Source of the DNA: a bacterium
Lineage (GTDB): Bacteria; Vulcanimicrobiota; JABDET01
Direction of reading: 5' to 3'
Length of the DNA stretch: 64,000 nucleotides
Assembly: GCA_021800275.1 (NCBI GenBank)
Contig: JAJYZB010000006.1
Coordinates: 86,192 to 150,191 of the forward strand
In this document: piece by piece, positions 50,211 to 60,265 of the stretch
Layout: each line of letters starts with the position of its first letter
How positions within the stretch are numbered: position 1 is the first letter of the stretch
Program-made: the position numbers and the translations under genes
The notes under the pieces: model-generated
Seen by the model: only the letters and a program-made list of their open reading frames with translations
Told to the model about the DNA's origin: nothing
Database searches by the model: none

Positions 50211-51391
50211 CACGATCTTCTGCGTCCAGGTTTTCTTTTAGGGACTCTTTTGGGCAGTGGAACTTCACCTGCTTCATTTTCAGTGTCAGTTATAGGTTCA
50301 ACAGCGGCCGGTTGTTTTTTCCCATTGGTTTGAATTGAATCTGTGGAAAGCATTTTTTGCTTTTCTCTTTTACTGGACCATCTTTCCCACAGAACCAAAA
50401 TTGGGCTGGCGATGAAAATAGAAGAGTAGCCGCCGCTCGTTACTCCGATTAAAAGAGCAAAAGCAAAATTCCTCAAGGTTTCTCCACCGAAAAAGTACAG
50501 AGCGAATAAAGTGATCAAAACCGTCATCAACGTATTGATGGAACGAGTCATCGTTTGAAGAACCGATTGATTTACAACACTTTCAAAAGAAGCTCTGGTA
50601 ATCAAGGTTAGATTTTCTCGAATTCGATCAAAGATCACAATCGAATCCATAACTGAATATCCAATAACAGTCAAAAGGGCGGCTAAAAATGGAGAATTCG
50701 CTTCTTTTCCAAACAGAGCATAAAGTCCGACCATCATTAAAACATCATGAATCAGGGCTAAATCGGCTGAAATGCCATATCTGAGATTCCAACCAAATCT
50801 AAGCGTGATGTAAATTAACTGAAAAATAAGGGCTGCAATAATGGCAATCACAGCATCATGGAGCAGCTCATGTCCAATGGTTGGCCCAATCGTTTTGCTC
50901 TGTCTTAGAGTCACTGCGCCGTACTGACTTTTTAACGTAGTCAATATCGTTTTAATCATTTTTTGGGTTTGCTTTTCAGTTTTACCCAGTCTCTGGGATC
51001 GAATTAAAATAATACTCACAGGAGGATTTTTTTCTCCAATTTCAGGAGGTTTGCTGAGCAGCTGGATCAGGGCGTGTTTCAGGACAGGAGCAATAGGAGC
51101 AATAGTATTTCTCACCTGCTGCGTGGTTACTTTTTTTGAAAATCCAATTTCTAGAAGGGTTCCTCCTTTAAAATCAAGCCCCAGTTTTAATCCTTTGGCA
51201 GGAAGAACAAGGGAAATGATTCCAAGAGTCAGCAGGAATCCTGAAAAAAGGAAGAACCACGGCCATTTACTAATGAGATTGATTTGTTTCTCGCGGAAAA
51301 CCCGAGCTAAATGGCTGGCATACACCAGGACTCCACACCAGATCAGGAAGTAAATAAGATTTTGAGGGCTGAAATGTAAAGGCAGATTCAT
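50210..51391 (-). CDS. secF: Protein translocase subunit SecF
   Basis: The 393-residue protein has the SecF core: LKLGLDFKGGTLLEIGF after the first core helix, the periplasmic P4 region, and the cluster of helices with AALLTVIGYSVMDSIVIFDRIREN and NQSVLQTMTRSINT. An additional N-terminal helix (about 10-27) precedes the usual first helix. A basic tail (KRVPKRKPGRRRS) follows. It pairs with SecD to pull exported proteins across using the proton gradient. It overlaps secD by four bases. Confidence 0.96.
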   Translation of the reverse strand: MNLPLHFSPQNLIYFLIWCGVLVYASHLARVFREKQINLISKWPWFFLFSGFLLTLGIISLVLPAKGLKLGLDFKGGTLLEIGFSKKVTTQQVRNTIAPIAPVLKHALIQLLSKPPEIGEKNPPVSIILIRSQRLGKTEKQTQKMIKTILTTLKSQYGAVTLRQSKTIGPTIGHELLHDAVIAIIAALIFQLIYITLRFGWNLRYGISADLALIHDVLMMVGLYALFGKEANSPFLAALLTVIGYSVMDSIVIFDRIRENLTLITRASFESVVNQSVLQTMTRSINTLMTVLITLFALYFFGGETLRNFAFALLIGVTSGGYSSIFIASPILVLWERWSSKREKQKMLSTDSIQTNGKKQPAAVEPITDTENEAGEVPLPKRVPKRKPGRRRS

Positions 51392-52917
51392 GCTCCGTAA
51401 GCCTTTCTGCTGGTTGTAATGTTATTCAGCACAGACCAGTCCATTAAGATTCTGGTAACTCCCCAGGCAGTAACAAGACTTAGAGCTGTTCCGACTAAGA
51501 GGGCGACTCCAAATCCTTGTATCGAAGCAGAGCCTTTCCAAATTAAAGCCAGGGCTCCAATAATAGTCGTTACATGAGAATCCAAGATCGAACTCCACGC
51601 TTTTTGGAATCCGATATCTACAGCTCCAGGGATTGTTTTTCCATTCCAAAGTTCTTCTTTGACTCTTTCAAAAATTAAGATGTTAGCATCTACAGCCATT
51701 CCAATGCTCAAGACAATTCCTGCAATTCCAGGCAGAGTTAAAATGAAGAATTTGCTCATAATTCCTAGCAGCCAAAGAGCATAAATCATTAAAGCAAGGC
51801 AGGCAAAAAAGCCAGGGAGTCTGTAGAATAAAAGCATAAATAGAATGACAGTAGCCAGTCCGAGAATGCCAGCAGCAAGGGATTCAAGCAGGGCTTCATG
51901 TCCAAGAGTAGGACCAACGACATCTGATTCTTCAACTTTTATTGGGATTGGGAGGGCTCCAGCTTGAAGAAAACGAGTCAGCTCAACGGCTTTGTTTAAA
52001 GTGAAGCTCTGAATAACTCCTGATCCTCCAGTAATAGGCTCATCCACTTTAGGTGAACTGATCAGTTTCCCATCCAGATAAATGGCGATTGGATAACCCA
52101 CGTTTTGCGTCGTAGCTTTTCCAAAAAGTTTAGTTCCTTTTGAAGTCAACTGAAATGCAACCATGTATTGGGTTGTGTTCCCTCCTGTCTGCCCTTGTCC
52201 ATAGGGTTCTACTTGAACACTTTTTAATGCAGAGCCATTCATGATTGTTTTCCACATGGCGGGATTGTAAAAATTGGGAGGACTCTGACTGGACTCGAAG
52301 TACTGCTTCCCTGCTGTGGTCAGTTCTTTGAAAGCGAGGTAGGCGGTTTTGCTGACGATTTTTTCTGCTTTTCTGGGATTTGTTTCTTCAGGAATATCCA
52401 CAATAATATGACTTGAGCCAAAATTTTGGATCATCGTTTCTTTGGTTCCAAATTCATTGATTCTTTTTTCTAGAACCAGTTTAACCCGCGAAAGATCTTT
52501 TAAAGTGATTTTTTGAGGCAGGAGTTTTTGGAGGAGAATCTGCCATGGCTGCGCCTGTGCCACATTTCCAAGTTTCTGGAGAGCTGCTTCCGCATTTTTT
52601 TCATCTTTCTGGGGAACCGTTCCTTCATTGGTGATTTTTGCCATAACGGTTTCAAGAGGGAGAAGAATTTGTGGGTTTACTTTTTTCTGCTGCATCTGGG
52701 CTAATGCCTGTGCAGCGGCCATTTTGTCCCCTTTTGTTCCTGTCCATTTTAAAGGTGGATTAAGAGCCAGGAGCAGATGAGTCCCGGATCTCAAATCAAG
52801 GCCCAGTTTAATGGCTTTTCTAATGGGCTGACGGATGAATAACTGCCAGATGCTCAGTCCTATCAGCGCAGTAATAGCGATTAAGAAATAATAATTGACT
52901 TGTTTTTTAAAACCCAT
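51388..52917 (-). CDS. secD: Protein translocase subunit SecD
   Basis: The 509-residue protein shows KAIKLGLDLRSGTHLLLAL after helix 1, the P1 periplasmic domain with VLEKRINEFGTKE, and the helical part with ESDVVGPTLGHEALLESLAAG and LPGIAGIVLSIGMAVDANILIFERVKEEL. The P1 domain has an Ala/Gln/Lys-rich insertion near 60-130. It is the first gene of secD-secF-gltX. yajC and tgt, its common upstream partners, are not present. 140 bases without a gene separate it from the response regulator. Confidence 0.96.
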   Translation of the reverse strand: MGFKKQVNYYFLIAITALIGLSIWQLFIRQPIRKAIKLGLDLRSGTHLLLALNPPLKWTGTKGDKMAAAQALAQMQQKKVNPQILLPLETVMAKITNEGTVPQKDEKNAEAALQKLGNVAQAQPWQILLQKLLPQKITLKDLSRVKLVLEKRINEFGTKETMIQNFGSSHIIVDIPEETNPRKAEKIVSKTAYLAFKELTTAGKQYFESSQSPPNFYNPAMWKTIMNGSALKSVQVEPYGQGQTGGNTTQYMVAFQLTSKGTKLFGKATTQNVGYPIAIYLDGKLISSPKVDEPITGGSGVIQSFTLNKAVELTRFLQAGALPIPIKVEESDVVGPTLGHEALLESLAAGILGLATVILFMLLFYRLPGFFACLALMIYALWLLGIMSKFFILTLPGIAGIVLSIGMAVDANILIFERVKEELWNGKTIPGAVDIGFQKAWSSILDSHVTTIIGALALIWKGSASIQGFGVALLVGTALSLVTAWGVTRILMDWSVLNNITTSRKAYGA

Positions 52918-53057
52918 TTTCGCGTGAGTAATGTTCGCTTGAAGTGTTTAGAATTCCTTTCTTACCCCTGCTCAGTTCTTTTCATAAGAGTTCCCCTCTT
53001 GTAAAGTCGAGGATGGACAGCGACAGTCGAGAGCATGAGAAAACGCTAAATATTGTT

Positions 53058-54974
53058 CTATTTTACCGTGTTCAACTCAAGGGCTTTTCGATATAAAAGT
53101 TCTATATTTTCAGAGGGTTTAACTTTCAGCTCTTTTCTTAAAACTTCTCTGCAGCGGTGAAAATACTGCACTGCTTCATCTTTTCTGCCTGATTTCAAGC
53201 AGGTTTCTATGGCAAGAGCATACCCTTCTTCTGACAGTGGATCAAATTCTATGATTTTTTGAGAATACAGGAAAGCCTCCCTCCACTGTTTTTGAGAACA
53301 GAGGTAAGAGCCAAGAACAGTCAGCATCCAAACGTAGGATTCTTTCATTTCATCTCGGGCTGTTAAACACCAGCCCTCGCTGAATCCAGGGAGAAGATCC
53401 CCTTTGTATAATCTTTCTGCATCTTTGATGATCAGGACTGCGTCTTCGATTTTTTTTCTTTCCCAGTTTTGTCTGGCAGCTTGAATCTGGTTTTTAAACT
53501 GAACAAAATCGCAGTAGATTTTAGCTTCGGGATTAATTTTATATTTTTGTCTTTCAGACAAAATAAAACTTCTGCCATTTTCTTGAAGCATTCTTCTTAC
53601 AAAATAGAGTGTGGTGCGGAGGGAATGTTTTCCTTTGTCAGGTTCCAGATCGCCCCAGTAAGTTTCAAGAAGATGGTCTTCTGAGACAGACTGAGGAAAT
53701 TGATGCAGAAGATAAAGAAAAAGGGATCTCCCTTTAAATGATTTCCACTGATTTTCATGGATTTTTTTTCCATCCAGTATCATGGAAAACTTTCCTAATC
53801 CAGTGACATGCAGCCAGATTCCAGAGGGTATTTTGTCATTTAATAAATAAGGAGATAAAAGGGTGGATAGTTCAGAGCTTGATCGGGCAGTTTGATAAAG
53901 TTTGGTTTGAATAAAAGGAGCTATTTCTTCAAAAAGCCAGTTCAGGGTTTCGGGTTCAATTTTTTCCTTTAATCCTAAAAGTAGAGGATCAAACGCGATG
54001 TTTAAAAAAGACAGGATTAAGCCAGGGAGGTAGTGGCGTTTTCCAAAAGATAAAAATTGATGCAGCTGGTTTTTGGCATCCGTAGTTTTTTCCTGTTTGA
54101 GAGCAGTGGCTGATCCCAGGAGGAAAGATAACGCCTGCTTTTCTCCAGATCTGGATTTTTCCAGGGGGCTTTTTGCTTTTTCCAGATATCGAGTCCCTTT
54201 TTCGGGAAAGTTTTCCAGCAAAATTTTTCCGAGTTGAACGCATGCATCAGCGATTTTTTCGAGGTCATTTTTCTTTTCAGCCAGTTCAAGGGCTTCTTCA
54301 GCATGCAGCAGAGAGAGTTTTTCATCTCCTTTTTTCCCAAACAGATTGGAGAGAGCAAGTCTTATATGGAATTCTTGATTTTCTGGAGATTTTGGAGAGA
54401 TGAGGGCAAGAGCTTCTTCATAAGCCTGAATAGAAGCGTCAAGTTCCTGCCTGACCTCAGAGATTCTGCCCAGTTCCATCAAGGTGGAAGTAGAATCAGA
54501 TTTTAAGGGATAGATTTCAGATCGGGCGGTTTCAACATTTTCCTCTCCATAGTTTTGTGAAAGTTTCTGGAGGAGGTTTTGCGTTCTTTCCAATTCTGCT
54601 TCTTGTTCTTCCAATTTTAAAGAAACAAGTTGAAGGAGATCCTTGATATGGAATGGTTTTTTTAAAAGCCCATCCACTCCGATATTGATAGCCCTGGCAA
54701 GGGGTTCTTCATCAGAGTATCCGGTGATCAGGATGGTTTTAATAAAAGGGGTTGTTTTCTTGATTCGATCGATCATGGCAACTCCGTCTAGACCAGGCAT
54801 CCGAATATCGCTGATGATCAGATCGAATGATTTTCCTGCCGTTGTTTCTAGAGCATGGAGTCCATTTTCCGCTGATTCCACATCATAACCTGCCGTTTTT
54901 AACGCCAGCGTTAAAGCGGATCTCATGGAAGGATCATCTTCCACAATGAGAAGTTTCGCTAGGAGCTTTCTCAT
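53058..54974 (-). CDS. Response regulator with TPR, OmpR-like winged helix and BTAD domain
   Basis: The 638-residue protein combines a receiver domain (about 5-122; acidic pocket EDD 12-14, phosphoacceptor D56 in ISDIRMPGLDG, KKPF near 107), a TPR-rich middle (about 165-380), an OmpR/SARP-type winged helix (about 395-490; SFKGRSLFLYLLHQFPQSVSEDHLLETYW...LRTTLYFVRRML) and a C-terminal BTAD domain (about 500-635). BTAD fusions to receiver domains regulate transcription in several non-proteobacterial phyla. The ATG follows the kinase stop directly (TAAATG), with AGGGGGAA in the kinase tail as ribosome site, so the two form a two-component system. Target genes are not identifiable. Confidence 0.9.
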   Translation of the reverse strand: MRKLLAKLLIVEDDPSMRSALTLALKTAGYDVESAENGLHALETTAGKSFDLIISDIRMPGLDGVAMIDRIKKTTPFIKTILITGYSDEEPLARAINIGVDGLLKKPFHIKDLLQLVSLKLEEQEAELERTQNLLQKLSQNYGEENVETARSEIYPLKSDSTSTLMELGRISEVRQELDASIQAYEEALALISPKSPENQEFHIRLALSNLFGKKGDEKLSLLHAEEALELAEKKNDLEKIADACVQLGKILLENFPEKGTRYLEKAKSPLEKSRSGEKQALSFLLGSATALKQEKTTDAKNQLHQFLSFGKRHYLPGLILSFLNIAFDPLLLGLKEKIEPETLNWLFEEIAPFIQTKLYQTARSSSELSTLLSPYLLNDKIPSGIWLHVTGLGKFSMILDGKKIHENQWKSFKGRSLFLYLLHQFPQSVSEDHLLETYWGDLEPDKGKHSLRTTLYFVRRMLQENGRSFILSERQKYKINPEAKIYCDFVQFKNQIQAARQNWERKKIEDAVLIIKDAERLYKGDLLPGFSEGWCLTARDEMKESYVWMLTVLGSYLCSQKQWREAFLYSQKIIEFDPLSEEGYALAIETCLKSGRKDEAVQYFHRCREVLRKELKVKPSENIELLYRKALELNTVK

Positions 54975-56498
54975 TTAAATTCCCCCTTTCTGTCGAAGTG
55001 AATGAGGCGAATCGCTGTTTACGAGCGGATTGGCTCGTTCGTCCCCTTTTGCTACTGGAGGTTGGCAGGAAACCGATTGGGCGTCGAGCAGTTCGGCGGG
55101 ACGGCGAGATGCTGGCTCTGAAGGAGCTGCATATTCAGGAATCTTCATTAAAACGGTTGTTCCGTTCTCTTCTTCTGAAAGGATCTCAAGGGTTCCATGA
55201 TGTTCTTCTATGACAGTCTGACAAATAGAGAGACCGAGGCCTGTTCCTTTTCCGATTTCTTTTGTTGTAAAAAAAGGATCGAAGACTTTTCCTAAAATGG
55301 AGGAAGGTATTCCACTACCATTGTCTGTAATTTTCACTTCCTGATAAGTGTTTTTGGGCGTGGGATTTGCATTTTTGAAAGAAGCTTGTCTTTTGTGCCA
55401 ATCTGATGCCGCGGGTGGATTTTCCGCTGTCAGGGAGATTTCAATGATTCCTTTTTTGGGAATTAGACGATGCTGTTGAATGGCTGAAATGGAATTGGAC
55501 AGAAGATTGGATACGACTTGAACTAGTTTTGTATGATCTCCTTCTACTGGAGGGAGATGTTCCTGAAAATTAGTTTTTAATGTTATTTTCTTTTTTTTAA
55601 GTTCAAAATGGGTCAACAACAGGGCATCTTCTACGACTTCTTTTAAACTCACAGGAGCGAGTATTCTTTTCTGCGGTTTTGAAAGGGAGAGGACATTGTC
55701 AATAATTTCTTTGCAGTGATGGACCGATTTCAGAATTCCTTCTCCTGCTTCTTTTTGCGGCGCGTCTTTCAGTGAAATTTGCAAATATTCTGTATAAGTC
55801 TGGATTGCTCCCAGCGGTGTGTTCAATTCATGGGCAAGCCCTCCAGCGAATCTTCCCAGACTTGCCAGTTTATCGGATTCCAATAGCCTGCGAGATGCTG
55901 TTTTTAATTTTTTTTCAAGCGTTGAGTTTTCTGCCTGCAGATTTTTGATTTCGTTTTCGGCTTTTTGGAGGGCGAAAAACATTGAAAGGGTTTGAAGTTC
56001 AGAAGGGAATTTTTTTATCTGGATTCGATCAGGTTTAATGTTTTGGCAGCCCACTGCCAAGCCGAGAGGGTTTAAATAGGACTGAGAGTTAATGGGAGCA
56101 GATGGGAATGAACCTTCGGGATTTAAAACAGAGACAATCAAATAATGAAACGTGAATTTTAGGAATTCTTTCCCGAATTTATCGCTTTCTCCCGAGAAGG
56201 GAGTTTCACTTTTAAGAATATTTTGAATGATTTTGTCCTCTAAATTTAACTGAGGGGGGATGTTTGAACCTGGATGACGAGAGAAGGAAGGAGCGCCAGG
56301 CAAGTTGAATTCAGGCGCTCCTTTTACTGATGAGATAGAGGAGGAAAGATTCGAGTTAGTAGAAAAAAGAGTTAGAAACTTTTCTTGATGGACATCCTTT
56401 GCAGCTGGGTCAGGATACAAGTATATAAAAAATGAATCGAATCCAAGGCTTTCGGAAATTCGAGAAATTTCAGCGGCGATTCTTCTTTTTAGCTCCAT
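54975..56498 (-). CDS. Cytoplasmic sensor histidine kinase
   Basis: The 507-residue kinase has no membrane helix. The N-terminal 180 residues look like a divergent GAF-type sensor domain. A coiled coil (about 180-210) leads into the H-box [10 protein letters not shown] with H223, then N-box [17 protein letters not shown]1 [10 protein letters not shown]-box [19 protein letters not shown] and G2. After the catalytic domain comes a 50-residue Pro/Ala/Ser/Arg-rich tail encoded by a distinctly GC-richer stretch (about 54990-55140). It is followed immediately by its response regulator. A direct-repeat element lies 68-90 bases upstream of its start. Confidence 0.92.
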   Translation of the reverse strand: MELKRRIAAEISRISESLGFDSFFIYLYPDPAAKDVHQEKFLTLFSTNSNLSSSISSVKGAPEFNLPGAPSFSRHPGSNIPPQLNLEDKIIQNILKSETPFSGESDKFGKEFLKFTFHYLIVSVLNPEGSFPSAPINSQSYLNPLGLAVGCQNIKPDRIQIKKFPSELQTLSMFFALQKAENEIKNLQAENSTLEKKLKTASRRLLESDKLASLGRFAGGLAHELNTPLGAIQTYTEYLQISLKDAPQKEAGEGILKSVHHCKEIIDNVLSLSKPQKRILAPVSLKEVVEDALLLTHFELKKKKITLKTNFQEHLPPVEGDHTKLVQVVSNLLSNSISAIQQHRLIPKKGIIEISLTAENPPAASDWHKRQASFKNANPTPKNTYQEVKITDNGSGIPSSILGKVFDPFFTTKEIGKGTGLGLSICQTVIEEHHGTLEILSEEENGTTVLMKIPEYAAPSEPASRRPAELLDAQSVSCQPPVAKGDERANPLVNSDSPHSLRQKGGI

Positions 56499-56565
56499 TC
56501 TGCATTCCTCAGTTCAATTGAAGTATCTTGAGTCAAAAACATTGTATTTTTATCTTACAACAAGC

Positions 56566-56587
56566 CTGTCAAAAATCTGTCAAAAAT
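56566..56587. promoter_or_regulatory. 11-bp direct repeat of CTGTCA upstream of the histidine kinase
   Basis: CTGTCA occurs at 56566-56571 and 56577-56582, each followed by A-rich bases. This resembles the PhoB box layout (two 7-base CTGTCAT units at 11-bp spacing). Read on the minus strand, the same bases give two TTGACA -35 boxes, one of them 17 bases before TTGTAA (56560-56555). A 19-base core recurs at 7833-7851. AGCCT/AGGCT flank the repeat. Confidence 0.5.
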
Positions 56588-56601
56588 AGGCTGCAAAAGA
56601 G

Positions 56602-58644
56602 TTAGTGATTTAACAGATTAAGGGCTTGTTCAGCGATTTTTTCTGCTGTTAATCCAAAATTTTCATAGAGGGTCTCAAAAGGGGCTGAAGCGCCAAAATG
56701 ATCGATTCCTATAATCTTCCCTTCATCCCCAACAAACTCATGCCATCCCACAGGACTGGCTGCTTCCACTGCAATTCGCTTTTTAAGGGTTGGAGGAAGG
56801 ACTTTGCCGCGGTATTCCTCAGGCTGCCTTCTAAAAAGTTCAAAGCTCGGAAAACTTATGACTCTTACAGGAATTTTTTGTTTTTTTAAAATCTCAGAGG
56901 CTTTTAGGATGAGTTGAACCTCTGACCCGCTGCCCATTAAAATAATTTTGGGATTTTCGCCAGGTTGAGAAATTTCACTTGAATCGCTTAAGATGTAAGC
57001 TCCTTTTTTTATATTTTTCGCGGATGGAAAAAGATTTTGATCCAGGATAGGGAGTTTTTGTCGTGAAAGGATTAAACAAACCGGGCCATCGTGATGCTGG
57101 ATAGCAAATTCCCATGAGGCCGCTGTTTCATTGGCATCAGCGGGGCGGAGAGTGATGACATTGGGAGTTGCCCGTAAAGAAGCGAGCTGCTCAATGGGCT
57201 GATGGGTTGGTCCGTCTTCCCCAAGTCCAATGCTGTCATGGGTGAATACATAAATAACTCTCAGTTTTTGCAAGGCGGCCAGCCTGAGAGAGGGTTTCAT
57301 GTAATCCAGAAAATTTAAAAAAGTGGCTCCATAAGGGATAAAACCTGGAGAGGTTAAAGCAATTCCATTTAAAATCCCAGCCATTCCGTGTTCTCGAATT
57401 CCAAAATGAAAGTTCCTGCCGTCAAAATGATCACAGAGGAAGGATTCAGTATCTTTTAACAAGGTTTCAGTTGAGGGCGCCAGATCTCCCGAACCTCCCA
57501 GTAAAAAGGGGAGGGAAGGGGCAATGGCATTCAACGTTTTCCCAGATGCCATGCGAGTGGCTAAATCTCCTGTTTGTGGAGTGAAGACTGGAAGCTTTTT
57601 GCTCCAATCTTCACTTAATTCTCCATTAAAAAATTTTGTGAATTCAGCAGCCTGTTCAGGAAAAGTTTTTTTATACTTCTCAAAGAGGTTTTTCCAGTTT
57701 TCTTCAGATTCTTCCCCATGGGAGGCCGCTTTTCTGTAATATTCAAGAGCATCTTCAGGGACATAAAAACTGGGTTCAAGGGGCCACTTCAAGTTTTCTT
57801 TTGTCAGTTTTACTTCTTCAGCGCCTAAAGGAGAGCCGTGAGCTGCAGCAGTATCCTGTTTATGCGGACTGCCGTAGCCTGTATGAGTTCGGGCAATAAT
57901 GAGAGAAGGTTTGTCTGAAATAGCGCGGGCATTCTGAATGGCTTTTGTCACTTGTTCAATGCTGTTACCATCTGAAACCTGCTGAACGTGCCAGTGATAC
58001 CCTTCAAAACGCCTTTGAACATCATCACTGTAAGCTAAAGCCGTGTCCCCTTCAATGGTGATGTGGTTGTCCAGATAGATATAGATAAGATTATCCAGTT
58101 TTAAATGTCCTGCCAGTGAAGCTGCTTCATGAGAGATCCCTTCCATTAAATCCCCATCACTGCAGATGACATAGATGGAATAATCCAGGATTGGAAAATT
58201 AGGGCGATTAAATTTTGCGGCTAAAAATTTTTCAGCAATTCCCATCCCAACCCCATTTGCAAATCCTTGACCTAAAGGACCTGTGGTGGTTTCAACCCCT
58301 GGAGTATGATGATATTCAGGATGGCCAGGGGTCTTGCTGCCCCACTGTCTGAAAGCTTTGATGTCATCTAAAGACAAGTCATAACCTGTTAAATAGAGAA
58401 GGCTGTATAATAACATGCAGCCGTGGCCCGCTGAAAGAATGAACCGATCTCGATTCACCCAGTTAGGATTTTTAGGATTGTGTTTCAAGAATTTCGTAAA
58501 GAGGGTGTATCCAATAGCAGCGGCTTCCATAGGAAGTCCAGGATGTCCAGAGTTTGCTTTTTGAACCGCATCTACAGCTAGAAAGCGGATGGTATTGATA
58601 CACAGTTCTTGAAGACTTGTTTGCTGCGGAGCAAGACTGGACAT
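56602..58644 (-). CDS. tkt: Transketolase
   Basis: The 680-residue protein is full length for transketolase of the pentose phosphate and Calvin-type pathways. It shows the thiamine diphosphate motif (CSDGDLMEGISHEAASLAGHLKLDN), GHPGLPMEAA near residue 33, SAGHGCMLLYSLLYL, GPLGQGFANGVGMG, and the pyrimidine-domain GIREHGMAGILNG and FTHDSIGLGEDGPTHQP. No Calvin-cycle neighbours are present. Bases 56499-56601 between it and the kinase hold the direct-repeat element. Confidence 0.97.
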   Translation of the reverse strand: MSSLAPQQTSLQELCINTIRFLAVDAVQKANSGHPGLPMEAAAIGYTLFTKFLKHNPKNPNWVNRDRFILSAGHGCMLLYSLLYLTGYDLSLDDIKAFRQWGSKTPGHPEYHHTPGVETTTGPLGQGFANGVGMGIAEKFLAAKFNRPNFPILDYSIYVICSDGDLMEGISHEAASLAGHLKLDNLIYIYLDNHITIEGDTALAYSDDVQRRFEGYHWHVQQVSDGNSIEQVTKAIQNARAISDKPSLIIARTHTGYGSPHKQDTAAAHGSPLGAEEVKLTKENLKWPLEPSFYVPEDALEYYRKAASHGEESEENWKNLFEKYKKTFPEQAAEFTKFFNGELSEDWSKKLPVFTPQTGDLATRMASGKTLNAIAPSLPFLLGGSGDLAPSTETLLKDTESFLCDHFDGRNFHFGIREHGMAGILNGIALTSPGFIPYGATFLNFLDYMKPSLRLAALQKLRVIYVFTHDSIGLGEDGPTHQPIEQLASLRATPNVITLRPADANETAASWEFAIQHHDGPVCLILSRQKLPILDQNLFPSAKNIKKGAYILSDSSEISQPGENPKIILMGSGSEVQLILKASEILKKQKIPVRVISFPSFELFRRQPEEYRGKVLPPTLKKRIAVEAASPVGWHEFVGDEGKIIGIDHFGASAPFETLYENFGLTAEKIAEQALNLLNH

Positions 58645-58670
58645 GAATTTCTATTTTTGCAGTTCTAAAA

Positions 58671-59966
58671 TTATTCCTTCATGGAGGCGCTCTGAGCAGG
58701 ACTGATGTTTTCTCTCCCTATATCGGTTCGATAAAAGAAATCATGGAACTGAATTTGATTCAGGGCCGTGTAAATTCTAGAAGCAGCATTTTCTAGAGTC
58801 TTTTCACTGCTGACAAGGGTTAAGGTTCTCCCACCCTGATTGATCAGGGGACTATTTTCAGATAGTCTAGAGGTGGCGGAGTGGAATGCCAGAATTTCGT
58901 CAGGCAGATTTTTTAGATCCGGAAGCTCCATTCCTTTTTTGTATTCGCCGGGGTACCCTTTTGCAGCAACGACTACACCAACATAAGTTTGTGAACAGAG
59001 AGATATGCTTTCCGATAATTTTTCCCCTTTTGCTGAGGAGAGAAGAAAAGGCAGGAGGTCTCCTTGTATTCTTGGAATTAAAACCTGTGCTTCTGGATCT
59101 CCAAACCTCGCATTGAACTCCAGAATTTTTGCTCCCTCATGGGTCAGAATAAGTCCAGCGTAAAGGATTCCTCTATACTGGATTTTTTCTTTTAAGAGTC
59201 CCTGCAAGACTCTGGCAAAGATCTGTTCTTTGATTCTTTCTCTGATTTGAGGAGAGATGAGAGAAGAGCTGCTGACAGCTCCCATCCCACCGGTGTTGGG
59301 ACCCTGATTCTTATCATAAGCTTTTTTGTAATCTCTGGCTTCTCCTAAATAAACAAAACTGGAGCCATTGAAAAAAGCGAAGCAAGAAATTTCTTCTCCT
59401 TCCAGGAAGGATTCGATTAAAACGGTTTCCCCAGATTTTCCAAGGGATTTCTGCACCATGAAACAGCGTAAAGTTTGCCGTGCCTCCTCTTTTGTCTTGC
59501 AGATAACAACCCCTTTTCCTTGAGCAAGCCCATCAGCTTTGATGACAACAGGGAAAAGGGCAGATTCTAAAAATTGTTCAGCTTTTTCACAGGAGGTGAA
59601 AAACTCTGCAGGGGCTGTTGGTATTTGATGCTTGACCATGAACTGCTTAGCCCAGAGTTTACTCCCTTCCAGTTTTGCGCCGTTAGAGTCAGGACCAAAG
59701 AGACAAAGTCCTCTTCGAGAGAATTCTTCTGCAATTCCAAGAACAAGCGGGGTTTCTGGTCCAACCACAGTTAAGTCAATCTTATGGGAAAGAGCAAACT
59801 CCAGCAGCTTAGGAATTTCATCTGGTTGGATAGGAAGATTTTCGCCGAGATACGAGGTTCCTGCATTTCCAGGCGCAAAGTACAGGTCTTTCAGCAGCGT
59901 GGATTGTTTAATTTTCCAGCCCAGAACATGTTCTCTTCCTCCTGAACCAAGGATAAGAATTTTCAT
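58671..59966 (-). CDS. purD: Phosphoribosylamine-glycine ligase
   Basis: The 431-residue ATP-grasp enzyme joins phosphoribosylamine and glycine in purine synthesis. Visible landmarks are MKILILGSGGREHVLGWKI, VGPETPLVLGIAEEF, FPVVIKADGLAQGKGVVI, the PurD signature NTGGMGAVS and LEFNARFGDPEAQVLIPR. It stands between tkt and the divergent small gene at 60062. Other pur genes are not in the window. Confidence 0.97.
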   Translation of the reverse strand: MKILILGSGGREHVLGWKIKQSTLLKDLYFAPGNAGTSYLGENLPIQPDEIPKLLEFALSHKIDLTVVGPETPLVLGIAEEFSRRGLCLFGPDSNGAKLEGSKLWAKQFMVKHQIPTAPAEFFTSCEKAEQFLESALFPVVIKADGLAQGKGVVICKTKEEARQTLRCFMVQKSLGKSGETVLIESFLEGEEISCFAFFNGSSFVYLGEARDYKKAYDKNQGPNTGGMGAVSSSSLISPQIRERIKEQIFARVLQGLLKEKIQYRGILYAGLILTHEGAKILEFNARFGDPEAQVLIPRIQGDLLPFLLSSAKGEKLSESISLCSQTYVGVVVAAKGYPGEYKKGMELPDLKNLPDEILAFHSATSRLSENSPLINQGGRTLTLVSSEKTLENAASRIYTALNQIQFHDFFYRTDIGRENISPAQSASMKE

Positions 59967-60061
59967 AACCTTTCTTTTTTCATCGAATCAAGAATGATTC
60001 CTTTCCCCAGACTTTTTGGCTGCCAACTGCTGCTGAGAGGTTAGCTTGACGCAGAAATCTA

Positions 60062-60265
60062 TTGATAAAGAAGAGATTCGGCAGAAAAGGAAGAACCCTT
60101 GATGCAGCAGAGAAAAAACAGAGAGAACACCTTGAAGCAGCTGCTGATCGTATAAAGATTCTGGAGGAAATGGGGAAAAAAATTGAACCGATCCTGGTGA
60201 GGTTACTGCAAAGTGAGCGAGAAATTGACGCAGCCGGAGTCGAAATAGGAGAAAAACAAGAATGA
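60062..60265 (+). CDS. Small coiled-coil protein coupled to the DUF6062-like gene
   Basis: This 67-residue frame has only a TTG start (60062), preceded in frame by a stop at 60047. It is Lys/Glu/Ala-rich and almost entirely helical (DAAEKKQREHLEAAADRIKILEEMGKKIEPILVRLL), likely a coiled coil. Its stop overlaps the next ATG as ATGA, which argues for genuine translation. No ribosome site is obvious. No family recognised. The next gene also ends in a coiled coil, so the two proteins could interact. Confidence 0.5.
   Translation: MIKKRFGRKGRTLDAAEKKQREHLEAAADRIKILEEMGKKIEPILVRLLQSEREIDAAGVEIGEKQE

Noticed and set aside
50196..50212. GGGTTCGAATC, like the T-arm of a tRNA
   Set aside because: It is the reverse complement of the first gltX codons (ATG ATT CGA ACC CGG). 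No acceptor, D or anticodon arms surround it.
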